A stretch of DNA of 64,000 bases from Vibrio sinaloensis (lineage in GTDB: Bacteria > Pseudomonadota > Gammaproteobacteria > Enterobacterales > Vibrionaceae), in contig NZ_JWLV01000047.1 of assembly GCF_000808535.1 (NCBI RefSeq), positions 62,001 to 126,000 on the forward strand, written 5' to 3'. The position numbers and the translations under genes were made by a program. This document shows positions 16,054 through 25,652 of this stretch, in pieces. The notes beneath the pieces were generated by a model. It worked only from the letters and a program-made list of their open reading frames with translations, had not been told where the DNA came from and did not search any database. How positions within the stretch are numbered: the first letter of the stretch is position 1; the number at the start of each line of letters is the position of its first letter.

Positions 16054-17424
16054 TTATTTAGCGGCCAACTCCAATTGAATCGTCTCAGGCTGTTTATGCA
16101 TCCAGTGGAGTCGGACTCCGAGCATAATTGCCGCAGAAGACAGACCAATAATAAAGCCATACCAGAAACCATGTGCGCCCATTGGCTCAACAATCCAGTC
16201 TGTCATGCCCAAGATATAACCCGCAGGTAATCCCAGAATCCAATAGGCGATAAAGGTACGATTGAAAATCGCCGCCATATCTTTGTAGCCGCGCAATGCG
16301 CCAGCGGCAACGACTTGTATGGCATCGGTGACTTGATAAACCGCCGCCAACAATAAAAGTTGTAGCGCGATTTCGATAACGGCTCGGTTGTCTGTGTATA
16401 GCAACGCAACTTGTTCACGAAATAGTACCGTCAACGCAGCGGTAATGAGCGACAGTGCAACTGCCACAATCAGACCCACACGAGAGGCGACTTTTGCACC
16501 GTCGACATTATTCTCACCCAGTCTATGACCTACGCGGATACTGGTTGCAGCGCCAATACTCATTGGCAACATAAATACCAGTGATGAGAAGTTAATAGCA
16601 ACTTGGTGTGCGGCGACAACTAAAGGCCCGAGGGGCGCGACGAGAAGAGCAACAACCGCAAAGAGTGTCACTTCAAAAAACATCGCAGCGGCAACAGGGA
16701 AGCCAAGTTTGAGCAAGCGAATCAGGGGTTTGAGCTCTGGGCGATGAAACTGACCAAACACGTTCACGTGTGCGACTCGGTTTGATGTCAGTACATAAAA
16801 CAGCAGCATTGCAAACATGATCCAGTAAACAATCGCTGTCGCCACACCACAGCCCACACCGCCAAGTGCTGGAGCACCAAATTTTCCGTAAACAAAAATC
16901 CAGTTCAACGGAATATTAAGCATCAGACCAATAAAGCCAATCACCATCGCAGGTTGAGTCAGAGACATACCATCAGTAAAACTGCGCAGTGCTTGGAAAA
17001 GCAAAAATGCCGGAACAGCAAACATCACCGCAGACATATAGCCATTGGTTTTTTCTGCCATCAGCGTTTCGACATCCATTAAGCCTAAAATCGTTTTGGT
17101 TTGAAATAAAACGGCGATGATCGGCACTGAGATGATTAGCGCCATGGCCAGACCCTGTTGGATCTCATAGGGAATTTTTACTTGTCGGCCAGAACCATTG
17201 AGCTGAGCGACAACGGGCACTAACGCCATGAGCAATCCGACCCCAAATAGTATCGATGGTAGCCAAATGCTGGCCGCAATGGATACCGCCGCCATGTCTG
17301 TAGCACTTACGCCACCCGCCATCACGGTGTCAACAAAACCCATACCAGTTTGTGCCACGGAAGCAATTAATACGGGGGTCGCCAATTTAACTAGGGTGTT
17401 GGCTTCTGTTTTATAACGATGCAC
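16054..17424 (-). CDS. norM: NorM multidrug efflux antiporter (MATE family)
   Basis: A 456-residue MATE transporter with 12 membrane helices, exporting cationic drugs and dyes in exchange for sodium ions in known Vibrio members. The N-terminus HRYKTEANTLVKLATPVLIASVAQTGMGFVDTVMAGG closely resembles V. parahaemolyticus NorM, including the helix-1 Asp in FVDTVMAG that takes part in ion coupling. The start is a GTG at 17424 with GGAG seven bases ahead; this gives the same 456-residue length as the known protein, so the longer upstream frame is not used. It is divergent from the riboflavin synthase gene, the same arrangement as in E. coli. Confidence 0.92.
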   Translation of the reverse strand: MHRYKTEANTLVKLATPVLIASVAQTGMGFVDTVMAGGVSATDMAAVSIAASIWLPSILFGVGLLMALVPVVAQLNGSGRQVKIPYEIQQGLAMALIISVPIIAVLFQTKTILGLMDVETLMAEKTNGYMSAVMFAVPAFLLFQALRSFTDGMSLTQPAMVIGFIGLMLNIPLNWIFVYGKFGAPALGGVGCGVATAIVYWIMFAMLLFYVLTSNRVAHVNVFGQFHRPELKPLIRLLKLGFPVAAAMFFEVTLFAVVALLVAPLGPLVVAAHQVAINFSSLVFMLPMSIGAATSIRVGHRLGENNVDGAKVASRVGLIVAVALSLITAALTVLFREQVALLYTDNRAVIEIALQLLLLAAVYQVTDAIQVVAAGALRGYKDMAAIFNRTFIAYWILGLPAGYILGMTDWIVEPMGAHGFWYGFIIGLSSAAIMLGVRLHWMHKQPETIQLELAAK

Positions 17425-17569
17425 GTAGAACTCCAAAGGAAGCAATCTTTTCAACACAATGCGGAGTGAACGCGATTGAAAAGAGAAAAGGAAATTTAGC
17501 TTTGCGCTATTGTGCCGAATGATAAAGAAATGTCACACTAAGCACCATCAAAAACTGAAGGATCTGTAT

Positions 17570-18184
17570 ATGTTTACGGGAATTGTGCAAGGCATGGCGG
17601 AAGTGGTTGCCATAGAAAAGAAAGAAGCGTTCCAAACCCACAAACTTCGATTGATTGGGGAAATGAATCAGGGCTTGTCCATTGGTGCTTCAGTTGCGCA
17701 CAATGGCTGCTGCCTTACCGTTACCGAAATCGAAGGCGAGATTGTTTCGTTCGATTTAATGCAAGCTACGTTGAAACTGACAAACTTAGGTGAGCTTCAA
17801 GTGGGAGACTGCGTAAACATTGAACGAGCCGCTAAGTTTGGTGATGAGATTGGTGGCCACAGTATGTCTGGTCACATCACGTTGGTCGGGGAAATCGTCG
17901 ATGTCATCGATACTCCCAACAACCGAACAATTTGGTTTGAACTACCTCAAGCGTCAATGAAATACGTATTGGCGAAAGGGTATATTGGTTTGGATGGTTG
18001 CTCTCTCACTATCGGGGAAGTAGAGCAGAACCGCTTTTCTGTTCATTTAATTCCTGAGACGCTGCAACGCACACGGTTTGGACAGCGTAAAGTGGGAGAA
18101 AAAATCAACGTTGAATTTGACCCACAAACACAAGCTATCGTTGATACGGTTGAACGGGTGTTAGCGAGTAAACAGCTGGGATAA
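17570..18184 (+). CDS. ribE: Riboflavin synthase alpha subunit
   Basis: A 204-residue protein with the two tandem lumazine-binding halves of riboflavin synthase. The first half begins MFTGIVQGMAEV and has NGCCLTV and HSMSGH; the second has the parallel elements GYIGLDGCSLTI and RTRFGQRKVGEKINVE. It converts two 6,7-dimethyl-8-ribityllumazine molecules to riboflavin in the cytoplasm. The invariant N-terminal MFTG fixes the start at 17570, with AAGGA upstream. No FMN riboswitch fold is evident in the 145-base divergent spacer with norM. Confidence 0.93.
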   Translation: MFTGIVQGMAEVVAIEKKEAFQTHKLRLIGEMNQGLSIGASVAHNGCCLTVTEIEGEIVSFDLMQATLKLTNLGELQVGDCVNIERAAKFGDEIGGHSMSGHITLVGEIVDVIDTPNNRTIWFELPQASMKYVLAKGYIGLDGCSLTIGEVEQNRFSVHLIPETLQRTRFGQRKVGEKINVEFDPQTQAIVDTVERVLASKQLG

Positions 18185-18194
18185 AGAGTGTTAG

Positions 18195-18244
18195 ATTCCG
18201 GCGTTACTAGCCGGAATTATCACCCATCAACGTCCGTGTTGATG
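18195..18244 (+). terminator. Two hairpins after ribE
   Basis: ATTCCGGC / GCCGGAAT (18195-18217) is followed at once by CATCAAC / GTTGATG (18225-18244). Neither has a strong T run, so termination may be incomplete. Confidence 0.45.
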
Positions 18245-18255
18245 AAGGTAGAACG

Positions 18256-18459
18256 TTAAAAAATTTGCTCATCGTCTGCATCAACAAACAACTCAATGGA
18301 GTCCATTTGCTCATTGACCATCATATTGAGATGGATAGCATGGCAACATGCAGGGCAGTCATCGTAAAAGTTTTGACTGCCGTTAGACGCATCCAATGTG
18401 ATTGAAATGGAATGTCCGCAATGGGGACAAGAAACGACTTTCTCGGTGTAATTTCGCAT
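18256..18459 (-). CDS. CPXCG-motif cysteine-rich zinc-ribbon protein
   Basis: A 67-residue protein with two Cys pairs: SCPHCGHS near residue 10 and DCPACCHA near residue 35, followed by an acidic tail. This matches the small family of CPXCG cysteine-rich proteins, likely zinc ribbons, of unknown role. A good AGGAAGAG site precedes the ATG. It stands alone between convergent ribE and a 236-base spacer. Confidence 0.75.
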   Translation of the reverse strand: MRNYTEKVVSCPHCGHSISITLDASNGSQNFYDDCPACCHAIHLNMMVNEQMDSIELFVDADDEQIF

Positions 18460-18695
18460 AACTCTCTTCCTTACTTCTCGATGAGATAAATGGCTTTCAA
18501 GGTGAAACGTCCATGTGACACTTCAATCTTAAGTCGAGAAGTTAGTATTAGATGTGAATTAAGTACAAACTTTGATTTGGCTAATAAATTTCAAAACTGG
18601 GTATAACCAGCGTCTATTATTGCCTCTTTTCTGTTTGACAAAACTTACCATCAACACTTGTAACCAATTGTTAAATATAGGTTTTGCTAAAATTA

Positions 18696-19562
18696 CTAGT
18701 AAGATAATATCCGATTAATCAACTTCTGTGATTGTTCTAAATAGTGTCCACCAAATTGATTGTAGTGATTCAATAGGTGATACAAGCTGTAAATATCTTT
18801 TCGTTCAGAGTATTTAAAATCAAGAGGTAAGATACTCTCGTAGCCTTGATAGAATTCTGGCTGGAACCCCTCGAACAACTCGGTCATTGCAATATCGCAC
18901 TCTCTGTCGCCCCAGTAGCAGGCTGGGTCGTAGCAAATCGGGCCAAAAACGGAATTAGCGACGTTACCATGCCACAAGTCACCATGTAGGAGTGACGGGG
19001 TGGGTTGATGAGTGGCTAATTGATCGTGTACGACTTCAATAAACTCGTTGATATCGACTAGATTGACGCCCTTTTCTCTGACCAACTGCAGTTGCCATCC
19101 GATACGTTGCTCAGCAAAAAAGCGCGCCCATTTGCGGTCCCATTTATTGGGTTGTAGCGTCGCGCCAATGTAATTATCGTGATCAAATCCGTACTCTTTT
19201 TGCTCTCCCCACTTGTGGAGGCGCGCAAGTTGTTGACCGAACAAAAAGCTGTTCTTGTCATCATCTAACTGCTTAGTCGGGAGGTAGTTAAGAACGATAA
19301 AAGCGTTTTGCTTTGATTTGCCCGTTAGAATGACTTCGGGTACAAAAACGGTATTGCTCTCACGCATGATGCGGATATTCTCCGCTTCGATTTCAAACTT
19401 GGATAAGAATTGACGCGTATTTACTTTGACGAAATAACGTTGCTCTCCGTCTGAGACCATGTAGCACTCGTTAATATCACCTCCCGAGACACGGACCTTT
19501 TCTTCAATATTAAATGAAAACATCAGAGTTTCAGACAGCTGCTGAGCTATGGCTTGCCACAT
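18696..19562 (-). CDS. Fructosamine kinase family protein (YniA-like)
   Basis: A 288-residue protein with the aminoglycoside phosphotransferase/fructosamine-3-kinase fold. The G-loop region VSGGDIN, the lysine in YFVKVN, the catalytic loop LLHGDLWHGN and the metal site CYDPACYWGDRECD are all present. Family members phosphorylate protein-bound or free ketosamines, helping to undo glycation; the actual substrate of bacterial YniA types is not firmly known. The ATG at 19562 with GGAG is preferred over upstream codons and gives the usual E. coli-like length. Confidence 0.8.
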   Translation of the reverse strand: MWQAIAQQLSETLMFSFNIEEKVRVSGGDINECYMVSDGEQRYFVKVNTRQFLSKFEIEAENIRIMRESNTVFVPEVILTGKSKQNAFIVLNYLPTKQLDDDKNSFLFGQQLARLHKWGEQKEYGFDHDNYIGATLQPNKWDRKWARFFAEQRIGWQLQLVREKGVNLVDINEFIEVVHDQLATHQPTPSLLHGDLWHGNVANSVFGPICYDPACYWGDRECDIAMTELFEGFQPEFYQGYESILPLDFKYSERKDIYSLYHLLNHYNQFGGHYLEQSQKLINRILSY

Positions 19563-19924
19563 ACTTGTTCTCCATTGAATACGCAACATACTCATTGTAG
19601 AAGATGGTTCCGCAGTAAACTGGACAGGAGTGCAAAAAATTCAATCATTTAGCAAATTTTCATGCTTGATTAGGCAAACTGTGACCTGAATCGCTTCTAT
19701 CTGCTATGAATTAGAACAGTATTTCGAACTAAGCAAAATTGGTCTATTTAGACTTATCGTGTTCAAAAGCAAAGAATTAGTGCAGATATTGGGTTTAAAT
19801 ACACAATATTAACGATTGTTGGGGAAATTATCGGCAACCGAATCCCCATGAGTTGTGTAAACTTATTGATATGGCATAGTATTAAAAGGTATTGTGTCGT
19901 CATAATGATAAATGGAGATGTGCT
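19563..19924. other. Intergenic region between divergent genes
   Basis: An AT-rich 362-base spacer between the fructosamine kinase-like gene and the DUF3802 gene. It must carry both promoters, but I found no confident operator, sRNA, riboswitch or small gene in it. Confidence 0.5.
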
Positions 19925-20269
19925 GTGGTTGTTGAAACCGATGGTTACTTGGCTTTGATCGAGCACTTAGCGTTTAATTTAGACGTGTTTGCATCTGATG
20001 ATGGGGATACGGGTTCAGAAAGCGTAGAAGATGTGGTAACCGACATGGTTGCTAGTAACATCATGGCTATTTTTGAACAAAACCCTGAGCTGCACTCAAG
20101 TGTTCGTTTCCAACTGTTGAAAGAAGCTGACTCTGTTGTCGAAGATTTGGGTGAAGTATTGGCTGGTGTCTGGGCCAAGCCCGCGACTAACGGTCAGATC
20201 GAGTTTTTAGACGAATACATCGCCCTCGTAAAGAACCTGTTTGATTCTGCTGTCGCGAAATACGATTAA
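19925..20269 (+). CDS. DUF3802 family protein
   Basis: A 114-residue acidic, helical, soluble protein with no signal peptide. I recognise the family as DUF3802, conserved in vibrios and of unknown function; stretches such as SVEDVVTDMVASNIMAIFEQNP are typical. The GTG at 19925 is chosen as start because GGAGA lies seven bases ahead and the first residues VVETDGYLALIEHL fit the family. It ends a few bases before a convergent lipoprotein gene. Confidence 0.7.
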   Translation: MVVETDGYLALIEHLAFNLDVFASDDGDTGSESVEDVVTDMVASNIMAIFEQNPELHSSVRFQLLKEADSVVEDLGEVLAGVWAKPATNGQIEFLDEYIALVKNLFDSAVAKYD

Positions 20270-20275
20270 ACCAAG

Positions 20276-20785
20276 TCAATTCATTTCAGGCGAGGAAATC
20301 ACTCGTCTGAAATGCCAAAATTTTGAAGCCCAATATGGGTTATCTAGCCTCGAAATAATCACCCCTTTTGATGTCGAGGCGTGCATAAACTGCTTGTTTC
20401 CCACATAAATACCCACATGCCTGACGTTGGGCGACGTTTTAAAAAACGCTAAATCTCCGATTTGTGCTTCGTCGTATGCGAGCTTAGCGCCGACCTTTAC
20501 TTGCTGCTTTGTTGTTCTTGGTAGCGATAGATTGAGCGCATCATGAAACGCAACTTGCACAAAAGCAGAGCAGTCAACACCATTCAATGAGCTGCCGCCC
20601 AGTCGGTAGGGAGCTCCTTGCCAAAGCTGATACACGTCCAAAAACGCTTCCTTCATCTCCGTATGGAAAGGGCTACTACTCTGGTTTGCTACCAGTTCGT
20701 CAATACTTCCATGCTCTGGTGATGACGTGCATCCAAAGAGAGAAGTAAGGGCTATCAGTGTTAAGCAACTCGAAACTTTTTTCAT
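20276..20785 (-). CDS. NlpC/P60 lipoprotein, probable murein endopeptidase
   Basis: A 169-residue outer-membrane-type lipoprotein: the signal peptide ends at the lipobox SLFGC (Cys19). The NlpC/P60 domain follows, with catalytic Cys72 in GVDCSAFVQ, His123 in VRHVGIYVG and His135 in MHAST. Relatives such as E. coli MepS and NlpC cleave D-Glu-DAP or cross-link peptides in peptidoglycan. It is shorter than MepS at the N-terminus but has the full catalytic domain. It is a single gene facing the DUF3802 gene. Confidence 0.85.
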   Translation of the reverse strand: MKKVSSCLTLIALTSLFGCTSSPEHGSIDELVANQSSSPFHTEMKEAFLDVYQLWQGAPYRLGGSSLNGVDCSAFVQVAFHDALNLSLPRTTKQQVKVGAKLAYDEAQIGDLAFFKTSPNVRHVGIYVGNKQFMHASTSKGVIISRLDNPYWASKFWHFRRVISSPEMN

Positions 20786-20880
20786 GCAACATTAATGACT
20801 TATTAGTGAAATCTTTCTGTCATGAGCGCTAAATAGTATTTCGCCATATAAACTTACGTATTACTTTAGGTTAGGCTTAC

Positions 20881-22911
20881 ATGGCTCAGACATCTGGCAA
20901 GCGATCCTTGTCACTTATTCAGTCACTTAGCGCAATTTTTATTACCATCACTCTACTCGTCGTGACCCTCTCTGTCACTACCGTCAAGGGGATAAACCGA
21001 GTCAGCGACCAGTTTACTGTTCTTTCGGATAACGCATTACCGCTCTCTATGACTAACGCTAAGCTTACGCAGTCTATCCTAGAGCAAGTCAAACAACTGA
21101 GCTACAGTCGGCAAGCCGAGACGCTTGGTGATCTTAGTGACATTGAGTCAACCATCACTAATTTGGGACAGGAAAGCCAGGGGTATGTCCAAGATGTTGT
21201 CGCCACCTCAAGAGACTTTTCTCAGTCAATAAAAACGGAACAACTTGAGCAGCTTGAAGTAAACCTTGATTTGCTGCGGAGCAACACGAATAGCATTCTA
21301 GATACCCAGCGTAGGCTGCTGCAGATGCAAGAAATGATCGATTCACAGGTATCAGGGTTTCGCTACGGACTTAGCTCAATTGGTCCAGAGATGAATCGCA
21401 TTAGCTCTTTTTTAACGGGAGACAACCCTGAATCAGCCGATGCAGCGAACCGCTTTATCGCTAGTGCCAGCTCTATGGAAAGCACGTTTTTGGTTTTGAT
21501 GATGCAAACCGATTTAGCCAAGGCATTGCCAGAATATAAAGAAATGCGTAATCGCATCGCAGGCATCCAGTTAGCGTTCGACGACTTTGCGCAGTGGCAT
21601 CCAGAAGTGGAAGAGTTTGCGAGCTTAACCGCTCCTTATGAGATGGTGAATTCGGGCTTCAAGGATGATGGAGTATTGCAGCAAATCCTAGCAAAACTCG
21701 AACTGATGCAGACACAAAGAGCGCTCAATAGTGACGTTGTGACATCGGCAAACGAAACAATTTTGTTGCTCAACGCGATCTCCAATCAAGCGGAGCAGCT
21801 AGTTCACAAAAGCCAGCAAGACGTTTCTACTACAATTGATTACATCGCATTCATCGTGTTGGTGAGCGGCGTCGGGCTGGTGGTGTTAATCGTTGTTTCT
21901 TGGCTGGTGCTAAGAGGCTGGGTTAACCTTGGATTACGCAATATTCTTAAAAGCCTATCACGCCTTACTCAACATGATCTTACCCAACAAGCAGAACGGG
22001 TCGGTCCGTATGAGATGCAAGAAATCGCGCTTCAGCTTAACGACGTTGTGGAGTCAACCAGATCATCCATCGCTAGCGTGACAAGAAATTGTGAAACCTT
22101 ATACCAAACGGCCGAAATCAGTCACGACGCCGCAGAGTCATCCAATCAAAGCTTAACCATCCAGAACCAATCTTTGGCCAGTATGGTAGAAACACTCTTA
22201 GAGTTGGAACAGTCGATATCTGAAATCACAACAGTAACCAATGAGTCTTATTCGGAGTCAAAGGTTGCGGCTCAGCATTCTAGCCACGGTGTTCAGGCCA
22301 TTGAACAGAATCAGCAACGACTTAAATCGCTAGAAGCATCGTTGAACCTAAATGATGCCTCTATGGAGGAGCTTGATAGCCGCGTTAAGCAGATTCGAGA
22401 GATGGTCGATATGATTTCAGGGATAGCAGAAAATACCAATTTGTTGGCGTTGAATGCGGCGATTGAAGCAGCAAGAGCAGGTGAGCAAGGGCGAGGGTTT
22501 GCTGTGGTTGCCGACGAAGTCAGAAAGCTCGCCAGCGATACCTCGCAGCAAACGTCGAACATTCGTGAGCGAATGAATGAATTGGTCGCAGCGGCAGAAC
22601 ACTCACGAACGGCAGTGAATCATTCTCGCCAAGAAATGTCGCACGCCCTAGAGTCGAGTGATTTGGTTAAAGTCGCCTTTGAAGATATTGAGACCGCGGT
22701 GAACCAAATTCGTTCTAGAGTAGAGAAAGTGACCATCGCCACCGAAGAGCAAAAAAGAGCGACCGCTGAAGTTAGCGAAGCAGTGGCCCTTGTTTCGGAC
22801 CAGGGTGTGAAGACCAAACTTCAATTGGAATCCATGGTTGAGAGCGCTCAGCAAGTCTCCAACATTGCTGGTCAGCAGCAAACGCAATTGCACAAATACC
22901 GACTCAATTAG
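20881..22911 (+). CDS. Methyl-accepting chemotaxis protein
   Basis: A 676-residue chemoreceptor. Membrane helix 1 is at about 12-35, a long all-helical periplasmic domain at about 36-315 (size and heptads suit a helical bimodular sensor), membrane helix 2 at about 318-345, HAMP, then the cytoplasmic signalling hairpin whose tip reads IAENTNLLALNAAIEAARAGEQGRGFAVVADEVR (in parts, about residues 520-550). There is no C-terminal CheR-tethering pentapeptide. The ligand is unknown. It stands alone, and no flagellar sigma-28 promoter was found upstream. Confidence 0.88.
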   Translation: MAQTSGKRSLSLIQSLSAIFITITLLVVTLSVTTVKGINRVSDQFTVLSDNALPLSMTNAKLTQSILEQVKQLSYSRQAETLGDLSDIESTITNLGQESQGYVQDVVATSRDFSQSIKTEQLEQLEVNLDLLRSNTNSILDTQRRLLQMQEMIDSQVSGFRYGLSSIGPEMNRISSFLTGDNPESADAANRFIASASSMESTFLVLMMQTDLAKALPEYKEMRNRIAGIQLAFDDFAQWHPEVEEFASLTAPYEMVNSGFKDDGVLQQILAKLELMQTQRALNSDVVTSANETILLLNAISNQAEQLVHKSQQDVSTTIDYIAFIVLVSGVGLVVLIVVSWLVLRGWVNLGLRNILKSLSRLTQHDLTQQAERVGPYEMQEIALQLNDVVESTRSSIASVTRNCETLYQTAEISHDAAESSNQSLTIQNQSLASMVETLLELEQSISEITTVTNESYSESKVAAQHSSHGVQAIEQNQQRLKSLEASLNLNDASMEELDSRVKQIREMVDMISGIAENTNLLALNAAIEAARAGEQGRGFAVVADEVRKLASDTSQQTSNIRERMNELVAAAEHSRTAVNHSRQEMSHALESSDLVKVAFEDIETAVNQIRSRVEKVTIATEEQKRATAEVSEAVALVSDQGVKTKLQLESMVESAQQVSNIAGQQQTQLHKYRLN

Positions 22912-22917
22912 GCTAGA

Positions 22918-23706
22918 TTAATGTTGGCGAAAAGGCTGGGTGAGCATCTTGTCCAGCCGCTGTTCTTCACGGCGTTGAAATAGCGGAATACCAATTTTAA
23001 CCTTGTCATGACCGAGTTCAGGCTGGGCGCGATAGGTGCCAAACCATTGATCCCAAACAGACAAGAAAAAGCCGAAATTAGAGTGCGTCTCTTTGACAAT
23101 GACTGAATGGTGCACTCGATGCATATCTGGCGTCACAATCACACGGCGCAACCATCGGTCGATATTGAGGGGCAACTTTGCATTACTGTGATTAAACATC
23201 GCACTGGCATTGAGCACGATTTCAAACACCACAATCGCGATTGGCGAAACGCCCAGAATGAAGATAAACGCGACTTTAATCCACATCGACATCAAAATTT
23301 CGATAGGGTGGAACCGAGTGCCAGTGGTGACATCAATATCTTGATCGGCGTGGTGCATTCTGTGTAAGCGCCATAGCCAAGGAACGCGGTGAAACACCAA
23401 GTGCTGAAGGTATATCACCAGATCGAGCAGGATTACACTCACTAAAAGTTCGACGACCCAAGGCAATTCCAGCGTATTAAACAAACCGTAGTGGTACTGC
23501 GTTGCTCGCGTTGCGGCTTCAAAGGCCAAAATAGGCATAAATAAGCTGAGACAAATCGAGTTAAATGCGATTAGCCCAAGATTGTTCGCCCAACGGTAGA
23601 GTTTGTTCTGAGTTAGTACCTTTCTTGGCGTCAACCACTCCCATAAGGCGCAGGCCGCTAGTACGGAGAGAAATACAGTCAAACGAATCATTTCCGGGTT
23701 GTGCAT
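22918..23706 (-). CDS. Sterol desaturase / fatty acid hydroxylase family membrane protein
   Basis: A 262-residue integral membrane protein with the histidine clusters of the di-iron fatty acid hydroxylase superfamily: HLVFH, HRMHHADQD, FNHSN and HRVHHSV, all on the cytoplasmic side between four to five helices. Such enzymes hydroxylate or desaturate lipids using oxygen; the bacterial substrate here is unknown. The start is uncertain: the ATG at 23706 has only a weak ribosome site, and an in-frame extension lacks family features. It is divergent from the DTW-domain gene with an 81-base spacer. Confidence 0.82.
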   Translation of the reverse strand: MHNPEMIRLTVFLSVLAACALWEWLTPRKVLTQNKLYRWANNLGLIAFNSICLSLFMPILAFEAATRATQYHYGLFNTLELPWVVELLVSVILLDLVIYLQHLVFHRVPWLWRLHRMHHADQDIDVTTGTRFHPIEILMSMWIKVAFIFILGVSPIAIVVFEIVLNASAMFNHSNAKLPLNIDRWLRRVIVTPDMHRVHHSVIVKETHSNFGFFLSVWDQWFGTYRAQPELGHDKVKIGIPLFQRREEQRLDKMLTQPFRQH

Positions 23707-23787
23707 AGGATGAGTTCCACACTTTATCTTGCAACTTGAAGCCTGACGGGTACACTTTGCACCCTTTGCCATTATTACCAAAAACCT

Positions 23788-24528
23788 ATGAGAGTCCACG
23801 CTTTTCACCATCTATATCAACGCAGATTGGCGCAATCGACCAAGCCGTTCAATGCTCGTGGTTGCAAGGTTAAGCGCTGTCAATATTGTCAGGTGTCAGA
23901 GCAATACTGTATTTGCGAACATCAACCCAAGATAAAGTCAGATGTGGCAGTGATGCTGTTGCTGTCTGAAAACGAAGTTTTTAAACCAAGCAATACAGGG
24001 CGACTGATCTTAGATACGGTGGAAGAGGGCTATGCGTATCAATGGAGTCGAACAGAACCAGATGCAGAGATGTTGGCGCTGCTGGCAAACGAAGCGTATC
24101 AGCCAATCATCATTTTCCCAGACGAGTATGTTGAGGAGCGCTCTCGGTTAATTGATATTAATCCCCGAGTGTACTGTGGTGAGAAAAAACCGCTATTGAT
24201 CTTTCTGGATGGCAGTTGGCGTGAAGCGCGGCGTATTTTCCGTAAATCGCCTTATCTCAACTCATTGCCCGTTTTGTCGATTCAGCCAGAGTCACTGTCG
24301 CAGTATTTGATGCGTCGCTCAGACAACGAACAACATTTGGCAACAGCAGAAGTTGCAACCATCGTTCTCAAGCAGCTAGGCGAAGTGCATGCATCTAAAG
24401 TTCTAGCAGAGTGGTTTGATGCCTTTAGAGAAAGCTACCTGTTAAGTAAAACTCGAATGAAGACCGATGAACGCCGTCTTGCGTTGAAACATTACATGCA
24501 GGAGCGGGAAAACGAGAAACCTGTCTAA
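23788..24528 (+). CDS. DTW-domain tRNA-uridine aminocarboxypropyltransferase (TapT/YfiP-like)
   Basis: A 246-residue protein. It has an N-terminal zinc-type cysteine set (RCQYCQVSEQYCICEH, about residues 30-46), the NTGRL motif (about 70), and the DTW-family signature in the form DGSWREARRI (about 146). E. coli YfiP (TapT) makes acp3U47 in tRNA from S-adenosylmethionine; this is the close family. The N-terminal 25 residues are longer than usual, so the start could be later, but the only good frame opening with nearby AT-rich leader is at 23788. Confidence 0.82.
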   Translation: MRVHAFHHLYQRRLAQSTKPFNARGCKVKRCQYCQVSEQYCICEHQPKIKSDVAVMLLLSENEVFKPSNTGRLILDTVEEGYAYQWSRTEPDAEMLALLANEAYQPIIIFPDEYVEERSRLIDINPRVYCGEKKPLLIFLDGSWREARRIFRKSPYLNSLPVLSIQPESLSQYLMRRSDNEQHLATAEVATIVLKQLGEVHASKVLAEWFDAFRESYLLSKTRMKTDERRLALKHYMQERENEKPV

Positions 24529-24672
24529 AAGTTGAGGCCTAGTTGGCGATAGTCTGCGCATTTAATACGAGCTGGCAATTAAATCGGTCATAGGTCACGG
24601 ATTGTAGGCTTAGCTATATGGATAATAAATCAGTTTTTGATTTTATATTTTGGTATTTATGGGAGAGAGCCA

Positions 24673-25581
24673 ATGTATTACGGCTTTGACGTTGGTGGCA
24701 CTAAAATTGAATTTGGTGCATTTAATGACAAACTAGAGCGTGTAGCGACAGAGCGTGTACCAACGCCGACGGATGATTATGCACTACTGATCGACACCAT
24801 TGCAGGTTTGGTTGAAAAGTATGACCACGAATTTGGCTGCGAAGGCAAAATTGGCTTGGGTTTACCGGGTATGGAAGATGCGGACGACGCAACAGTACTT
24901 ACCGTCAACGTTCCTGCAGCGAAAGGCAAGCCACTGCGCGCTGATCTTGAAGCGAAAATCGGTCGCACCGTTAAAATTGAAAACGACGCAAACTGTTTTG
25001 CGTTATCCGAAGCTTGGGATGAAGAGCTTCAAGACGCACCATCCGTTATGGGTCTTATCTTAGGCACCGGTTTTGGTGGCGGTTTGATCTATGAAGGTAA
25101 GGTGTTCTCAGGTCGCAATAACGTAGCCGGCGAACTGGGTCATATGCGTTTACCTATTGATGCATGGTTCCATTTGGGCGACAACGCGCCGCTGCTTGGT
25201 TGTGGTTGTGGCAAAAAAGGCTGCCTTGACAGCTACCTTTCTGGACGCGGCTTTGAGTTGATCTACGAACACTACTTTGGTGAGAAGAAGAAAGCTGTTG
25301 AGATCATTCAAGCGCATGCGGAAGGTGAAGAAAAAGCCGTAGAGCACGTAGAACGCTTCATGGAGCTATTGGCTATCTGTTTTGCAAATATCTTCACAGG
25401 GAATGATCCTCATGTTGTTGCTTTGGGTGGCGGGCTATCCAACTTCGAACTGATTTACGAAGAAATGCCTAAGCGTGTTCCCAAATATCTACTCTCTGTC
25501 GCTAAGTGCCCTAAGATCGTTAAAGCGAAGCACGGCGATTCAGGCGGTGTACGTGGCGCAGCGTTCCTAAACATCAAATAG
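24673..25581 (+). CDS. nagK: N-acetyl-D-glucosamine kinase (ROK family)
   Basis: A 302-residue ROK kinase, the usual NagK length. It has the ATP loop FDVGGTKIEFG, the catalytic ENDANCFAL, the LGTGFGGG segment and the zinc motif CGCGKKGCLDSYLSGRG (about 178-195). It phosphorylates GlcNAc released from peptidoglycan or chitin to GlcNAc-6-phosphate in the cytoplasm. The ATG at 24673 follows GGGAGAGAG and gives MYYGFDVGGTK, as in other NagK proteins. A strong terminator follows. It is a single gene. Confidence 0.92.
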   Translation: MYYGFDVGGTKIEFGAFNDKLERVATERVPTPTDDYALLIDTIAGLVEKYDHEFGCEGKIGLGLPGMEDADDATVLTVNVPAAKGKPLRADLEAKIGRTVKIENDANCFALSEAWDEELQDAPSVMGLILGTGFGGGLIYEGKVFSGRNNVAGELGHMRLPIDAWFHLGDNAPLLGCGCGKKGCLDSYLSGRGFELIYEHYFGEKKKAVEIIQAHAEGEEKAVEHVERFMELLAICFANIFTGNDPHVVALGGGLSNFELIYEEMPKRVPKYLLSVAKCPKIVKAKHGDSGGVRGAAFLNIK

Positions 25582-25605
25582 TCTTGATTTAAATGACTAA
25601 ATTTG

Positions 25606-25632
25606 AGAGCTTGCTTTGGCAAGCTCTTTTTT
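25606..25632 (+). terminator. Terminator after nagK
   Basis: A 9-base-pair stem AGAGCTTGC / GCAAGCTCT with a TTTG loop and a following T6 run. It falls between nagK and the GNAT gene, which starts 20 bases later. Confidence 0.9.
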
Positions 25633-25652
25633 ATTGCAGTAAGGAAACCGCA

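Noticed and set aside
17425..17569. FMN riboswitch upstream of the riboflavin synthase gene
   Set aside because: The spacer is too short and lacks the conserved AGGGGCA and related elements of the RFN fold.
18195..18244. Integron attC-like site
   Set aside because: Two separate short hairpins with no R and L boxes and no cassette gene; they follow ribE like a terminator.
20786..20880. Flagellar sigma-28 promoter for the chemoreceptor at 20881
   Set aside because: A TAAA and a GCC-ATA-like element exist but only nine bases apart, not the fifteen or so required.
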